Numbered from the stretch's first letter, positions 36,106 through 50,492 are shown. The stretch is DNA of 64,000 nt from Trichosporon coremiiforme (GCA_039545355.1 BCJJ01000014.1:747914-811913), one strand, 5' to 3'. Notes: generated from the sequence alone by a model not told the origin. Numbers and translations are program-made.

Positions 36106-36897
36106 CCAACGACCTCATCGAAAGGTGACGGGGAGGCGCCAAAACATCGGGGAAACGCAAGATGCAGGAGCCTCAGTCGAGGACGGCCAGAACATCTCGG
36201 TCGATGAACTCTCGCGCAAGCTGGATTTGAGGACTATATCAACTATTGCCTGTTCATGTAGCAAGGTAGCCTCTCAATTTGTAGTCCAAGATCAAAGTGA
36301 TGAGGTTGACAGCCATCTTGTCCCAACCGCCACACAGGTGCTCGCTGCCTTACCTTGGAGAACGCACTCATGGTATCAGCGTACTACGGATGTAGCGTGC
36401 TTTCCTAGCGCCTCTTGGGTGCTCGAGGAAAGTGTTGCGCTTGTAAGAGGCCGCGGATCCGGGCAAACTCATGAACGAGCTGCAAGTCGGGTGGGTCTGC
36501 GGCCGGACAAGCTATCATTCTCGATAGCAATGCTCTTGGTCAAAAGAAGCACCTGGGTTAGTAGGTCAGTCGCCGCCAGAGTCGGCCCCAGAGTCTCACA
36601 CTCTCCGCCATCATACTTCCAGCCAATGCATATTCTTCGTGCTTAATCACTTCGGCGCACTCCCCAACTCCCCTTTGCAACTCGCAAGTGGCCGCGCAAG
36701 TAGACAGGGGGACATGTACGTGTGTAGTGAACAAACAGCCTTCAGGAACAGGGAAGCAGACACTAGCGCGAGACTAGTCGGAAATAGAGAGTTGAGTGTG
36801 GCGTTGGTTGCTGCGGAATCGGGACTTCATACACCTTTGGCTCCTTGTGACGAGAAATCGACAAGAAACCGTATTCTACGTGCTTGGAGCGCGCTTC
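36106..36897. other. Intergenic, no gene supported
   Basis: Open frames here (for example 36125-36646 on the plus strand) have no family motif and ordinary codon use. The part near 36898 is PEP4 3' flank. Confidence 0.45.
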
Positions 36898-38536
<1,639 letters not shown>

Positions 38537-39778
38537 GACGTCAAGGAGTGCAGGGGGTTGATGTCAAGAAGAAGGGGTGGATGGTAAGGACAGTGAGTAT
38601 CGACGGAGGGGGTGTAACCGTCGGTGATGAGGAGGATGGAGGAGAGGTCAGGATGGTTTATGAGAGCCCGCTGCGATGAGCTCACTGTGCGTGGTGTGTC
38701 TGGTGTGGGGACCTGGGGCCGGGCGTGAGGCGCAGCGAGGAAGGCTGGGAGCCCAGAGGTCGGAAAGGTCCCGCTGATCAGTCTGAGCATTCTAACCAGT
38801 TGCAACAAGTGCCCGATATGGGCATCGACTGACCGGTGACGTCAGCGTGCCATGTCGTTTCCGCTGGACCCGTAGCCCCATTCTGTCACTCATCCATCCT
38901 CAATGTGCATCCGGGCTCTCTACAACGTGGACTGCATGGTCTGTTCCGGGCCGGTCGCTACCTTTCCTGCTCATGCATGCGCGCTTTAGACTTGGATTTA
39001 AGCTCATGGAACGGTGTAAGCATGTGAGAGCCCCGTCTCTGCTAGACCGCCATTCAGGACCCGAGAAATCGCTCATCCTCCTCGTCCTCACACGCTCACA
39101 CGTTGTCGCGGTCGCCTGTTTGGTCTGAATAGAACACAGGCGCGCGGCTGAGTGACACGCCCCATTCCATTGTTTCCGGCCGGCGTCTCGGAACAGTCAC
39201 GCTCGCGGTGCTCCAGCGCGCCGACCCACTTTACCAGAGACTGACAAACCTCAACCGGATCGCGCATCTCCGAGTGATCCACTCGAACGTTGCCACCGAG
39301 CCGAGCTCTTCTCACAGGCTGTCACTGCAGCAAACCGTCTCTCTGCACCTCCTGCTGCTCATTGCTCGTGCATCGTGCAACCCGACTTGGCCAGCCTATG
39401 AGGACGCGTGTGAGCGCAAGACTCAGTGGCGTAAGGTAAGTGGAGGTCCCATTCCGAGGGTAAGGAATGTTCGGCCGGGCGGGGCCTCGCAGCTGCTATG
39501 GTCTCCCACGGTGACTTCTCCGACTCGACCTCCACCGTAGTGAGCGAGCCTCCGTGTTCGGCGAGCGTATCAGCCCGCGTAGCCCGGTAGCCGCGAGGTA
39601 GCCGGTCGAGTGTATTGCCGAGAGGGCCACTTATTGATTGCGCGAACAGAGCTGCGAGTGAGTAAGGACAAACCACAATCCAAAAAACGTCAACTCGGCG
39701 CGACTATCGACTTTCGGACGAACTGTTGGGATTGTCAGTCTGTGTCTCACACTTCGCATCAGCTACAGTCATACAACG
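38537..39778. other. Divergent intergenic region
   Basis: 1.2 kb between the PEP4 start (-) and the carnitine acyltransferase start (+). No coding bias was found. It should contain both promoters. Confidence 0.5.
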
Positions 39779-41686
39779 ATGCTCCGCCACGCCCCCGCCC
39801 GCGCCTCTCGCTCTGCGCGCTCTGCCCTGCGTGGTGTCCGCGGACTGCAGAGCACGCCCGCCGAGTCGACCTTCTCCCTCCAGAGCCAGCTTCCCCGCCT
39901 TCCCATCCCGACCCTCGAGGAGACGGCGACGCGATACCTCAAGTCGCTCGAGCCCCTCCTCTCCGCCGAGGAATTCAAGGCGTCGCAGAAGGCTGTTGCC
40001 GAGTTCATTGCCCCGAACGGCCTTGGCCCCGTGCTCCAGCAGCGCCTCCAGGCGGTCGATAAGGCGGCGCCCTACTCGTGGCTCGAGGACATCTGGCTCA
40101 CAAAGGCGTACCTCGAGTGGCGTGACCCGTCGTACATCAACGTGAACTGGGCTGCGCTCATCGGCGACAACGGCGTTGCCATCCTCCCCAATACGGCTGT
40201 CAAGCGGGGGCAGCTGAGTGACATCCAGGTCTCTCGTGCAGCCAGGGTCATCAGCAACATGCTCGAGGCGAACGAGCAGATCAACACTGAGATCTTCCCC
40301 GTTGACAAGGCGCGCGGCGCGCCCCTCGACATGGCCCAGTTCAAGCGCCAGTTCGGCACGACGCGTATCCCCAAGGCGGGCTGCGACGAGATCCGCTCCG
40401 AGTGGCCGAGCACTGCGCGCCACATCCTGCTGATGTACCGCGACGTCGCGGTCGAGGTGCCGGTGTACAACAGCTCGGGCGAGCGTGCGTCGACGGCGCA
40501 GATCGAGTCCCAGCTCCGTGACGCGGCCAAGGTCGTCGACGCGCAGATCGAGGCCAAGGGTCCCCAGCCCTCGGTCGCGAACCTGACCGCCGCCCACCGC
40601 GACCACTGGACCAAGGCGCGCGAGCACCTGATTAAGGACAAGCACAACGTACAGTCGCTGGACAAGGTGGAGCGGGCGCTGTTCGGTGTGTGCCTCGACG
40701 TCGACGTCGACCCCTCGACGCTCGACAACATCGAGGCCAACTGGGCCCAGTACGCGCATGGCAACTACACGGCCGAGAACAGGTGGTTCGACAAGGCGAT
40801 CGAGCTCATCTTCCTGCAGAACGGGCGCATGGGCGCGTGCTGCGAGCACACCCCCGTCGATGCGCTCACGACGGGCCGGCTCCTCTTCGAGTCCCTGGCC
40901 AAGGAGCACGGCGAGCATACCTCCCCTGGCGCGTCCGACCTCGCCACCCCGCAGCCGATCAACTTCAACCTCGACGCCGACGACGTCAAGTACATTGACG
41001 AGGCGCGGATCGGCGCGAACAAGCTCGCCAGTGACCTGCGCTGCCTCTTCGACCTCCAGCCCGCCTTCGGCGCCAAGTGGATCAAGGCGCTCGGCGTGTC
41101 GCCCGATGCCTTCTTCCAGGTCGCGCTGCAGGCGGCCTACTACCGCCAACACGGCGGCACGGCGGCCACGTACGAGTCCTCGAACCAGCGCAAATTCCTG
41201 CACGGCCGCACCGAGACGATTAGGTCCTGTACGTCCGAGGCGCTGGCGTTCTCCCAGCTCCTGGACAGCGGTGCAGACGCGAAGAAGATCATCGACACGT
41301 TCAAGCACGCGGCCGGCGTGCAGAATGCCCTCACGCTTGCTGCTGGGAACGGACAGGGCGTGGACCGCCATCTCCTCGGTCTCCGGTGCCAGATGAAGCC
41401 CGACGAGGCCGGCGCCGCGACGCTCTTCAACGATCCCGCCTATGCCAAGAGCACGACCTTCATCCTCTCCACGTCCAACACGGGTGCTGGCGATTTATTC
41501 CGCGGCGGCTTCGCGCCCGTCACTGGCGCCGGATACGGTGTCAACTATGCCGTCGACCCGAAGAATATCAAGATCACCATTTCGGACTGGAAGTCGAGCA
41601 ATGCCACCGACGCCCCCACGTTTAAGAGCACGGTGCTCCAGACCCTGGCTGATGTGCAGAAGCTCGGTGAGCAGGTCATGGAGTAA
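39779..41686 (+). CDS. Carnitine O-acyltransferase, probably mitochondrial acetyltransferase
   Basis: Intronless 635-residue member of the choline/carnitine acyltransferase family, moving acetyl (or other acyl) groups between CoA and carnitine. The start is the first ATG of the frame, at 39779. The N-terminus (MLRHAPARASRSARSALRGVRG) is Arg/Ala/Ser rich without acidic residues, a typical mitochondrial presequence. PRLPIPTLEETATRYLKSL opens the family domain. WLEDIWLTKAYLEWRDP is the conserved WW-x-AYL-type segment. The catalytic His is in CCEHTPVDA at about residue 360. The C-terminal ILSTSNTGAG carries the Ser-Thr-Ser motif that contacts carnitine. The protein ends LGEQVME, with no peroxisomal PTS1. 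Acyl-chain preference cannot be read from the sequence. It converges on DNM1, with only 161 bp between stop codons. Confidence 0.9.
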   Translation: MLRHAPARASRSARSALRGVRGLQSTPAESTFSLQSQLPRLPIPTLEETATRYLKSLEPLLSAEEFKASQKAVAEFIAPNGLGPVLQQRLQAVDKAAPYSWLEDIWLTKAYLEWRDPSYINVNWAALIGDNGVAILPNTAVKRGQLSDIQVSRAARVISNMLEANEQINTEIFPVDKARGAPLDMAQFKRQFGTTRIPKAGCDEIRSEWPSTARHILLMYRDVAVEVPVYNSSGERASTAQIESQLRDAAKVVDAQIEAKGPQPSVANLTAAHRDHWTKAREHLIKDKHNVQSLDKVERALFGVCLDVDVDPSTLDNIEANWAQYAHGNYTAENRWFDKAIELIFLQNGRMGACCEHTPVDALTTGRLLFESLAKEHGEHTSPGASDLATPQPINFNLDADDVKYIDEARIGANKLASDLRCLFDLQPAFGAKWIKALGVSPDAFFQVALQAAYYRQHGGTAATYESSNQRKFLHGRTETIRSCTSEALAFSQLLDSGADAKKIIDTFKHAAGVQNALTLAAGNGQGVDRHLLGLRCQMKPDEAGAATLFNDPAYAKSTTFILSTSNTGAGDLFRGGFAPVTGAGYGVNYAVDPKNIKITISDWKSSNATDAPTFKSTVLQTLADVQKLGEQVME

Positions 41687-41847
41687 GCCGAAATATGGCG
41701 TCAACCGCCAACAATAGTAGACAAAACTAGAATGCAGCCATTATTAGCCGTGGGTGCTGGTGTATGGAGCAATATGCATATATCACATAACAAGATTGGA
41801 CATGCTGGCTAGGGGTGAGGCTGTGGGATGGGTGGGTATCTTAGCAT

Positions 41848-44469
41848 TTACGTCGACTTGAGCGAGACCTCGGAGAGGACGCGGAAGGCCTCCTTGTACG
41901 CGTCGAGGAGCGCCTTGACGCGGCCGCGCTCCGAGACAAGCGCCTCGTCCTCGTGTAAGAGCTGCTCGAACAGGTCGGGCTTGTATAATTGCGTGACGAG
42001 GCGCTGCTGGATCGCGTCGCGCGAAAAGTTGACGAGCAGGTGCATGATTGCCTTGGGGATCAGGTCCTCGATCGTCTGGCGCACAATGTTGAAGTAGGAC
42101 GCGATCAGCGACAGGATCAGGTTCGTCTCCATCTGCTCCCGCGGAGACAGGTCCATGTGGTCGTCGCCGTCGAGGTGCTTGCCCAGGCTCTTCATGTCGT
42201 ACGCCGTGGCACTACCAGGGTCGAGACCGGAAGAGGCCGTTCGCCGTCCAGAGTTCAGGTCGGGGAGGAACTCGTGCGCCGAGGCACCGTGGTGGGAAGG
42301 GTTCGAGCGCTCGACGACGCGCGGGCGAACGTGGTGTCCGTGGCTCGAGCCAGGAGCGGACGAGGAGTCGACGGGCATGCCGTTCGGGCCGCCGAAGAAG
42401 TAGTTCAGGAACGACTCCTTGGCGTTGTGGGGAGAACCGCCCATGTGGGGCATGGCGGGAACAGGCGAAGGAGCACCGCTCGACGAAAAGCCGCGGCCGT
42501 GCTTCTTCGTCGACTCGAGGATCTTGGACGAGGCGGGCGCGCGCGCGTCCGGGACAGATGTCGTCGACGAATGCGGGATGTGGTTCGGTGATGAGCCGTT
42601 GACAACGGAGGCCGAGCTCTCCGACGAGGTGTCGTCGTCGGAGGCGGAGCCGTCCAGCGAAGGAGCCTTCTGCGGCTGGAGCTGGGCGTGGGCACCCTGC
42701 TGGGCGATGGCGGCAGAGCCGGCCTGGAAGTCGGGGTGGTTCGTGTTGATGTACGCAGCCTGGATCTGAATCAGGCTCGACACGTACTCAGAGGTGGGGC
42801 CGAGGCGCTCGCGGAGCAGCTCGGAGACGACCTCGATCAGCTGTGCGTGCAGCTTGGGGAAGCGCTGAAGCTCGGGCGAGGTGCAATTGTGGCAAATCTT
42901 CATGAGCTCCTCGTAGACGAGCTCGACACAGCGGAGCGAGGGCGGCTCAAGCAGCTTGATCTGGGGCTTGACGAGCAGGTCGAAGGCGACCTCGGGAACA
43001 AACATCGAAGGGCGCGGTCCAGTCGAGTTGCGGATCGCAGTGCGGACATCGGAAAGGGTGAGATTGTGGGTGGGGTTGATGGAGGTGAGGGCGTGGCCGA
43101 ACACGTCGTTGAAAACGTAGTAGATGCGCGCTCCACCGCAAAGCTCCTTCGTCGACACATCAATGGACGTTCCCTCGATGGAGGAGACAAAGTCGCGGGC
43201 GAACTCGGTCATGAGCTTGAGGACAAGGCCTCCCTGCAACAGTCAGCGATCTGAATCAGTGCGCATGAGCAGTCACGCGCGAGACACTTACGCGGTTCTG
43301 CTCCCCGAGGAAGGTGGCGTCACCAAACGAGTTGAGCTCCTGCTGCGTCTGACCCATCAACGTGTTAAGTCGGGCCTTCATGTCGGGGAGCTTTTCCCGG
43401 ATGTGGTTCATCAGGACAGTGTTGAGCGTCTTCGCGAGGAACTTGGTACCGCAGCGGTGCGAGATGTTGCGGTAGACCGGGTGGTTCTGGAAGAACTCCT
43501 CCTCCTTACGGCGGGCGTCCTCGAGAGGGAGGTCGAGGTTAATGTCCTGCTGCGAACGGTTGACGACGCCGATGAAGCCAAGCTTCAGCGGGTAGGTCCT
43601 GCCGGTGAGGACGTCGAGAGCGTTAGTGCCAGCGTCCATGAGGTCCAGCTTGGAGAGAACACCGAGGGTGCGGAGACCGCGGGGGTCGACAGTGCGGGCG
43701 AGCTTGAGAGCATCAGAGTTGGCAAGGTCGACGTTGGCGGGCGAGACAGCAAGAATGACACTGAAACGTCAGTCGAGACGGGCAGTGCACAACTCACGCG
43801 TTGGGCTTGCTGATGTAGTCGAGGACGAGGTTCTTGATCTGCCGCTCAATGTCCGTAGGCTGGTCTCCGACGGGGACCTTGGTGAGACCGGGAAGGTCGA
43901 CGAGGGTGAGGTTGAGGAGACCAGAGCCGTAGATCTTCAGGTTGATCGGGAGCTTGGAAACACCCTGGACGTTAGCCGAAGGGACTATGTAAGCTCACCT
44001 TGTTCTGACCAGCGACGCGGAAGGTCTCAGCCTCAATCTCTCTCCTGACTTCGTCAAAGTCGGTGAACCGACGGTTGATGTGCAGGAACTCGGCGTAGTC
44101 GATGCCAGAGTCGCCGCCCATCGACCGGTCGTTCTTCCTGCCGGTCTGGCCGGCAGACAGGTCGGGAAGGTAGCCATTCTCGTCGAGGTGGTTGCTCTGC
44201 TGGCGGGACGGTTCCGGGCGCGCGTTGGGGGTCTGGTTCTTGCCGGAGAGGCCGTTCGTGTGGATGAGCTGGAGGACGAGGGGACGACGCGTAACGATGC
44301 CCGAGCCACGGGGCAGGAAGTCTCGTCCGACGATGGTCTCAAGGACGGACGACTTTCCCGAAGACTGCGAACCAACGACTACGATCTGGGGGAGGTCGAC
44401 GGCATCGCCACCAATGGCGTTGAACGTGTCCTGGAGCTTGTTGACAAGCGCGATGAGATCACCGTCCAT
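41848..44469 (-). CDS. DNM1: Dynamin-related GTPase Dnm1 (mitochondrial and peroxisomal fission)
   Basis: Large GTPase of about 830 residues that constricts mitochondria and peroxisomes. Four exons, with introns near 44000-43965, 43797-43760 and 43290-43233. The GTPase domain shows G1 [10 protein letters not shown]2 region [14 protein letters not shown]3 DLPG, and G4 as SKLD instead of the common TK(L/V)D. The middle-domain stretch [16 protein letters not shown] and [15 protein letters not shown] match Dnm1/Drp1 rather than Vps1. A long low-complexity insert of about 230 residues contains [11 protein letters not shown], the FLNYFFG-type motif of the Dnm1 B-insert. The GTPase effector domain follows ([20 protein letters not shown]). 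No PH domain and no membrane anchor are present, as expected. Start at 44469 ([14 protein letters not shown]). Confidence 0.93.
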
Positions 44470-46153
44470 GCTCGCTAGTGATGCGTTGGATTAGCAGCAA
44501 AGAGAGTGGAGGGTGTGTGTTGGACGAAAGGTCGGGGTGTTGATGTGCGATGAACAGAAACAAACGGGGTCGGTTTGTTGTATCCACTGGCCAGGGTCCC
44601 GTTTGAGTTTGGCGGACGGTGCAAAGAAGGAAGGGTGATTAGGTGGTGCCGAAGGGTTGACGCAAAGTACGAATTTTGTCGGCAGCCGTGACAGATGGGG
44701 CTGCGAAGAGTGGAAAGGCGATCAAAAGGAGACTGAGCGCGCTTTGTCGGGCTGGCCGAGACAAGTGGTGAGGAAGAGGAGCGTTGGAAGAAAGGCAAAG
44801 GAGACCGGGATCCGGGTGGCAGAGGACTTGTCGACGGTCGCGAGCGGTGGGTGTGCTGTGGCTAGACGAGACGCTGTACGCTGGCAGGCGCGGCAGGCCG
44901 AGTGAGCGCGCGCGCTGCACGCTTGCTTGTCTCTCGGCACCAGGTCCGTCGCCCTGCCCCGCTCGTATAGGCTGGCCAGACCCGTCGCAGCAACGGTGGG
45001 TCCGGGAGCATATTCACGGGATTAGGCCTGGACACTCACGCCTAACCGACGAAATCCTCGCTCGTTGAATGCTTGCGCGCGACGTCATTCTCAGGAACCA
45101 AACAGGACCACTCAAAGGAAAACGACAGGCTGGAACCTCGGTTTGTCCCGCCCAATCCCCCGCCGTACAAACGCGTCGTCCAGTGATGGTCGCAAATGCA
45201 TCCCACGTCTCCTCACTGGCTGCGGTCCTCCGTGGCACACTGCAACAGAGCCGTTGCAAGACGCTGCACTTCTCCATCGTACACTCCGTCACAAAGGTGA
45301 CAGGCGGGTGACAGCCACCCTTTGTTTACTCCGTCCACATGACTGCTCGACGTTGTTTACAAGTAACGCCAGCTCGAAACCCAAAGAATGCGGGGAACCA
45401 GTCTTTCGCCGATCAGCCTTCGATCACCGCCGTCATCGATACCGCAGACCAGTCTTGGTGGCCGCAAAGCTTTGCTGTCTCTCTTCTCCCGTCTGCCTGA
45501 ACGTCATCCGAGGGAAGGGAGTGTCCGCCACGGTGCTCGCTGTTGCCATTGCCAGGTGTGGCTGACGGCGTCCGCATCTTGTTGATCTGTCGGGCATCGG
45601 TGCCTCATGGGCCACACAATAGAAAGTGTAATCGGCGCCATGGTATACCAGTATACACTTTTGGCGAGGCACGATCTAATCAGTTGATCTGGTCCCGCTA
45701 ATAATGTTATGAGGCAAGATGGTGGGAGGTTGTGGAAACTGGAGCACGTGAGAAGAATACTGATAGGGTGAAGTACACGGGATAAAATGTGCGCTCGGGA
45801 AGAGTCGGAGGCTCCACAAGGAGGGTCAAGGAACGGCCGAAAAGTCCGCCCTGGTACGAAGATGGTAATCAGATTGGGAGGCGCCGCAGCGGCGGAGCCC
45901 TAGAAAGGCTGGGTAAACCACCACGAGGGCGAAGCGAGGCGCGACGCGGCACCCACAGATACGCGATGGGAGATTGTGCTGGGGTTAGAAAAATCGGGCA
46001 GTCCGAAGGATGGAAGACGGGGCCACTCAGGCCGCCAATGCCGTCGCTGCATGCACCTCTGTCCTCGCATGTCATGACAGCACGGTTAGTCGTTGCATGT
46101 TAACTCCTCTTCATCCCTCTCACCTCTCCCTCCTCGAAACAACACTGCCCAAA
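44470..46153. other. Divergent intergenic region between DNM1 and fumarase
   Basis: 1.7 kb containing both promoters. Open frames are short and lack coding bias. No RNA gene was found. Confidence 0.5.
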
Positions 46154-46957
46154 ATGATCTCCCAGATCACGCTCCGCTCGGCCCCCGTGAGTGTCTCCCA
46201 CTGTACCCACAGCCCTCAGTTCTCCGCGCCCGGTACCGTATGCTTCCGCCATCCCGCATGGCCGCATGTCACGTCTATGGCTATAACCGGCATTCATGCC
46301 CACACCCACACATTCAAGCTCTCACGCTGCATACCGGACCGGACGTCGGGCGCTCTCTGGCCTCACAACAACGCGCGCACGTCCGTTGTCAGGCGGCATC
46401 CTCTCATGCACAACCTCTCACCGCACCGTCAGCTCCCAGAACGAGCTGTACATCTCCTTTGATCAACCGTTCTTATTCATCCAGCTAACCCCTTCAGCTT
46501 CGTGCCGCCCGTGCTACCCGCACCTTTGCTACCACCTCCGTCATGGCTGAGCAGAAGTACCGCACTGAGTCGGACACCTTCGGTCCCCTCCAGGTCCCCG
46601 CCGACAAGTACTGGGGTGCCCAGACCCAGCGTTCGCTCCAGAACTTCAAGATCGGTGGCCCCGCTGAGCGCATGCCCGAGCCTCTGATCAAGGCCTTCGG
46701 TACCGTCAAGAAGGCTGCTGCCCACGTCAACGAGACCTACGGCCTCGACCCCAAGATCGCCGGCGCCATCTCGCAGGCCGCCGACGAGGTCATCTCTGGC
46801 AAGCTCATTGACAACTTCCCCCTTGTCGTCTTCCAGACTGGCTCTGGCACGCAGACCAACATGAACACCAACGAGGTCATCTCCAACCGCGCCATCGAGC
46901 TCCTCGGCGGCGAGATCGGCTCCAAGAAGCCCGTCCACCCCAACGACCACGTCAACA

Positions 46958-46988
<31 letters not shown>

Positions 46989-47591
46989 TGCCATGCACGT
47001 CGCTGCCGTCGTTGAGATCCGCTCCAAGCTCATCCCCGCCCTCCAGACCCTCCGTGACGCCCTTGACGCCAAGGCCAAGGAGTTCAAGGACATTGTCAAG
47101 ATCGGCCGTACCCACCTCCAGGACGCCACCCCCCTTACCCTCGGCCAGGAGTTCTCCGGCTACGTTACCCAGCTTGACCGCGGCATCGAGCGTGTCGAGA
47201 ACACCCTCAAGCACCTCTCCCAGCTTGCCCAGGGTGGAACCGCTGTTGGAACCGTGAGTATCGGGTTGCTTACGTATTGAACCGCACGAGCCACCGGAAC
47301 GCCCCACCGCCGGAAAGAACAGCATGCTAACCCTTACAGGGCCTGAACACCAAGGAGGGCTTCGACGTCAAGGTCGCTGAGGAGATCTCCAAGATCACTG
47401 GCTTCCCCTTCGAGACCAACCCCAACAAGTTCGAGGGTCTTGCCGCTCACGACGCCATTGTCGAGGCCTCTGGCGCCCTCAACGTCGTCGCCGTCTCGCT
47501 CATGAAGATCGCCAACGACATCCGTTACCTCGGCTCCGGCCCCCGTTGCGGTCTTGGTGAGCTCTCGCTCCCCGAGAACGAGCCCGGATCG

Positions 47592-47632
<41 letters not shown>

Positions 47633-48248
47633 TCTCACCATGGTCGCCGCTCAGGTTATGGGCAACAACACCACCATCTCGGTCGCCGGCTCGTACGGCC
47701 AGTTCGAGCTTAACGTCTTCAAGCCCGTCCTCATCGCCAACCTCCTCCGCTCCGTCCGTCTCCTCACTGACGGCTCCAACTCGTTCACCGAGCACTGCGT
47801 CGTCGGCATTGAGGCTAACAAGGACCGCATCAACGCCCTCCTCAACGAGTCCCGTGAGTACTTGCCTGATTAGCGCCACACCCCCACCGCAGACCACACC
47901 TCCACCTCCACCCAGACCTCCACCGCCACACTCCACCCAAAACCACTTCCACCACGAACCACTTCTCCTTTCCATCCATCCATGTTCTCATTCACTTGTG
48001 GAGTTGAAGTAGAAGCTGACGCGGCCCAGTTATGCTGGTTACGTGCCTGAACTCCACTATTGGTTATGACAACGCCGCCAAGATCGCCAAGAACGCGCAC
48101 AAGAAGGGCATCACCCTCCGCGAGTCCGCCCTCGAGTCTGGCCTCATCACCGCCGAGCAGTTCGACAAGGTCGTCCGCCCCGAGCGTAAGTTTGTTTGTT
48201 CTGACTTAGAACTGACCCACAGTCATGCTTGGCCCCACCAAGGCCTAA
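46154..48248 (+). CDS. FUM1: Fumarate hydratase, class II
   Basis: TCA-cycle fumarase (fumarate to malate), also present in the cytosol in many fungi. Five exons: 46154-46186, 46498-47253, 47340-47853, 48030-48185 and 48223-48248, about 495 residues. Exon 1 encodes [11 protein letters not shown], and exon 2 continues [15 protein letters not shown], together an Arg-rich mitochondrial presequence. The mature enzyme starts near [15 protein letters not shown]. Family marks are [25 protein letters not shown], the [16 protein letters not shown] segment with the catalytic His, and the signature [11 protein letters not shown]. The last exon is nine codons and restores the usual ending LMLGPTKA. The 311-bp intron 1 splits the presequence, and a second in-frame ATG at 46543 begins exactly at the mature enzyme. 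Confidence 0.96.
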
Positions 48249-50492
48249 ACGCCTTCATTAGGAGAGTAGATACGGAAGAAGACATCATGCATTTTGCATT
48301 ATTAGCTATCATGAAATCCGCCCGTCTCGAGTGCCACAGTGATAAGATTACGAACGGCGCTAAAGTGACCCTCAACTCGAGGATCGCTTATGACAAGCAG
48401 CTGATTGTTTGAGAGACCGCCCGCTTAACGTCCGCGTGGTGCGTATCTCGGGTATCATCCGCTTGATATCGCTGCCGTCGGTCTCTTCCGGTACCCCCTC
48501 TTGCCCACCTGCGGCAACCCTCACGAGGAGCGTATTCAATTGCGGCAATGGGCTCTGCTTGGAGCTCAGTTGTTTGATGGCTTGTCATGAAGGGACACCA
48601 GTCTGCTCTCACGTGCTGACCGATACATTCTTGGTTTGGGCCCCGACTCCGCCCTGGACTCTGACGCGGTGTCGGTCCCAAATCAGACTCATTCGTTGCC
48701 AGTGGGTGGTTAGATGTTCCCTTGCGCTGAACATCCCGCCTTGAAATTGCGTCGCCAAGTAACCCTTGAGGCCTCACATGCGCGATCTGCCTCCACCTTT
48801 AAATGTTGACCATATGTATGGAACCCGTCTCATTGTCTTTGCTCCTCGTCGCACGTCAATTTCGCACCACTCCGGCTGATCCGTCCCAGCCGTCCAAAAC
48901 ATTGCCTCAGGTGCCCTACGCACTCACACTGTACGCAGTTCAGGATCACCTGAGGTGCAACGATCTGATGACGGGACAGTCCAAGAGGGACCGTGCTTGT
49001 CTGGGGTTCCCCAGAGCAGGCAACGAGCAAAACCACGGGAAAGCCATGCCCAAGGCTCCACCTGCTTACGATTATCGGCATGCCGCGAGGCGTTAGTGCT
49101 GTAGAGATAGCAAAGTCGATTGGCGTATGCACAAACCAGTTGCCTGATGCATACGGTAAAGAAACAGCACAATCGGTCTCGCTGTAGCGTAACGAGCACG
49201 GAACGACAGCGACGAGTCAGCTGTCAGATCTTGCCTACGCTCGGACCGTCGAGCGCCATGAACGCCACACTTCGGAGAACTCACAGGCACGACGCTCGTC
49301 AGCAATTGTCCTGATAAGCCATCGGTACTAGCAGCTACATCTCCATCCCCTACGTCCTCTCGCAGCGGACCTCGACGCCCAGCTCACAGGCACTCACGCC
49401 CTTCTCCCATGGTCACTTACGTGCAGACTGCGCACCACTCTGACGAGATCTCGCCCCATCCGCTTACACCTCAACCTCAAATGTACTGACTGCGAAGTCC
49501 GTGTAACTCGGGCAGACCCCTCCGGCTCTGCCTTCCTTCTGTCTTCCCCATCGCTTCGGCCATTCCCCATCCAGCTTCTCCTCGTCACATGCCCCTTGTC
49601 TGCTTACACGACATCGCACCGGCTGCAGTGCCGTCTAATGCTCCCGTTCGTGCTCGCACTCCCTCTTGCGCAACCACAGTCTGTCCACTCAAATCACCAG
49701 CACGGACGTGGCTTTGGCTAAGCTGTCCGCCGGTCGCCACCCGCAATATGGGCTGGCAATCGGGCGCTGAAAAAACGCTGCCCAGGCTGACCAGGCTGGG
49801 TGACATGTTGCAACTGGGCATCCTTTCGTGTAGACAATAGCATCGCGGCCGCAGCACTGCGGAGCGACAGGCTGAGCGGCACGGCAGAAACGGCTCAAGA
49901 TCTCAGACATCGCGCGCGCCAAGTTGGGCCTGGCCGCCCCGCGCACCGTAGACGCGCAACCAAGCGAAGAACAAAGGTCCGCTTATGCGCTTTGCGCCTC
50001 ATGAGACTTGCACACAGCCCGGTACTTGCGCTCGCCTCACCGCCTGGTTCGATCTGCTCCTCCACCTCCTTTTGCAGTCGCTCCCTCTGCTCACTTGAAA
50101 CTCACTTGCCTTCACCCAGTCGCTGATCACAGATCGATCAGCACCGGCAGCGGCAACCTACCCGCAATACCAATAGCAGTTCTGCCTCTCGGTACGCTTG
50201 CAAGGATTGTCGCTACGTCACCGCCGTCGGCAGCGCCTTGCCCACTGATTCACCCGACGCCCTCGAAAGCGTTCTGGTCGTCCCGCGCGCTCCGCCCGTC
50301 GCTCGGCTCTGTCATTCCCGAAGAACTTGTGACACGTTCTCCACCTCGCCACCTGCGCCCGTTGCTTCGTGATCAACGCCTTTCTCCTTCGACAGACCGC
50401 GAGTTCACCCAAGTGCCTGCGTGTCGCCGCCCATCCCCCGCCCAGAGACCCATCCGTTAAACCGAGGCGGCCCAAAATTGCATTCCACGACG
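48249..50492. other. Intergenic, no gene supported
   Basis: 2.2 kb between fumarase and the CCCH gene. Short ORFs only. From about 50000 to 50490 the plus strand becomes C/T-rich, as expected for the leader and promoter of the CCCH gene. Confidence 0.5.

Noticed and set aside
36125..36646. 173-residue plus-strand open frame after the zinc-finger-like model
   Set aside because: No motif, no GC3 bias and no splice link to the model upstream.
27322..36897. Search for transposon ends, long terminal repeats or a CRISPR array in the gene-poor block and elsewhere
   Set aside because: No long direct or inverted terminal repeats, transposase or reverse-transcriptase motifs, or regularly spaced repeats were seen by eye; a computed self-alignment would be needed to exclude diverged copies.
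39704..41371. 555-residue minus-strand open frame opposite the carnitine acyltransferase
   Set aside because: Antisense shadow of an intronless high-GC3 gene; the plus strand carries full family motifs.
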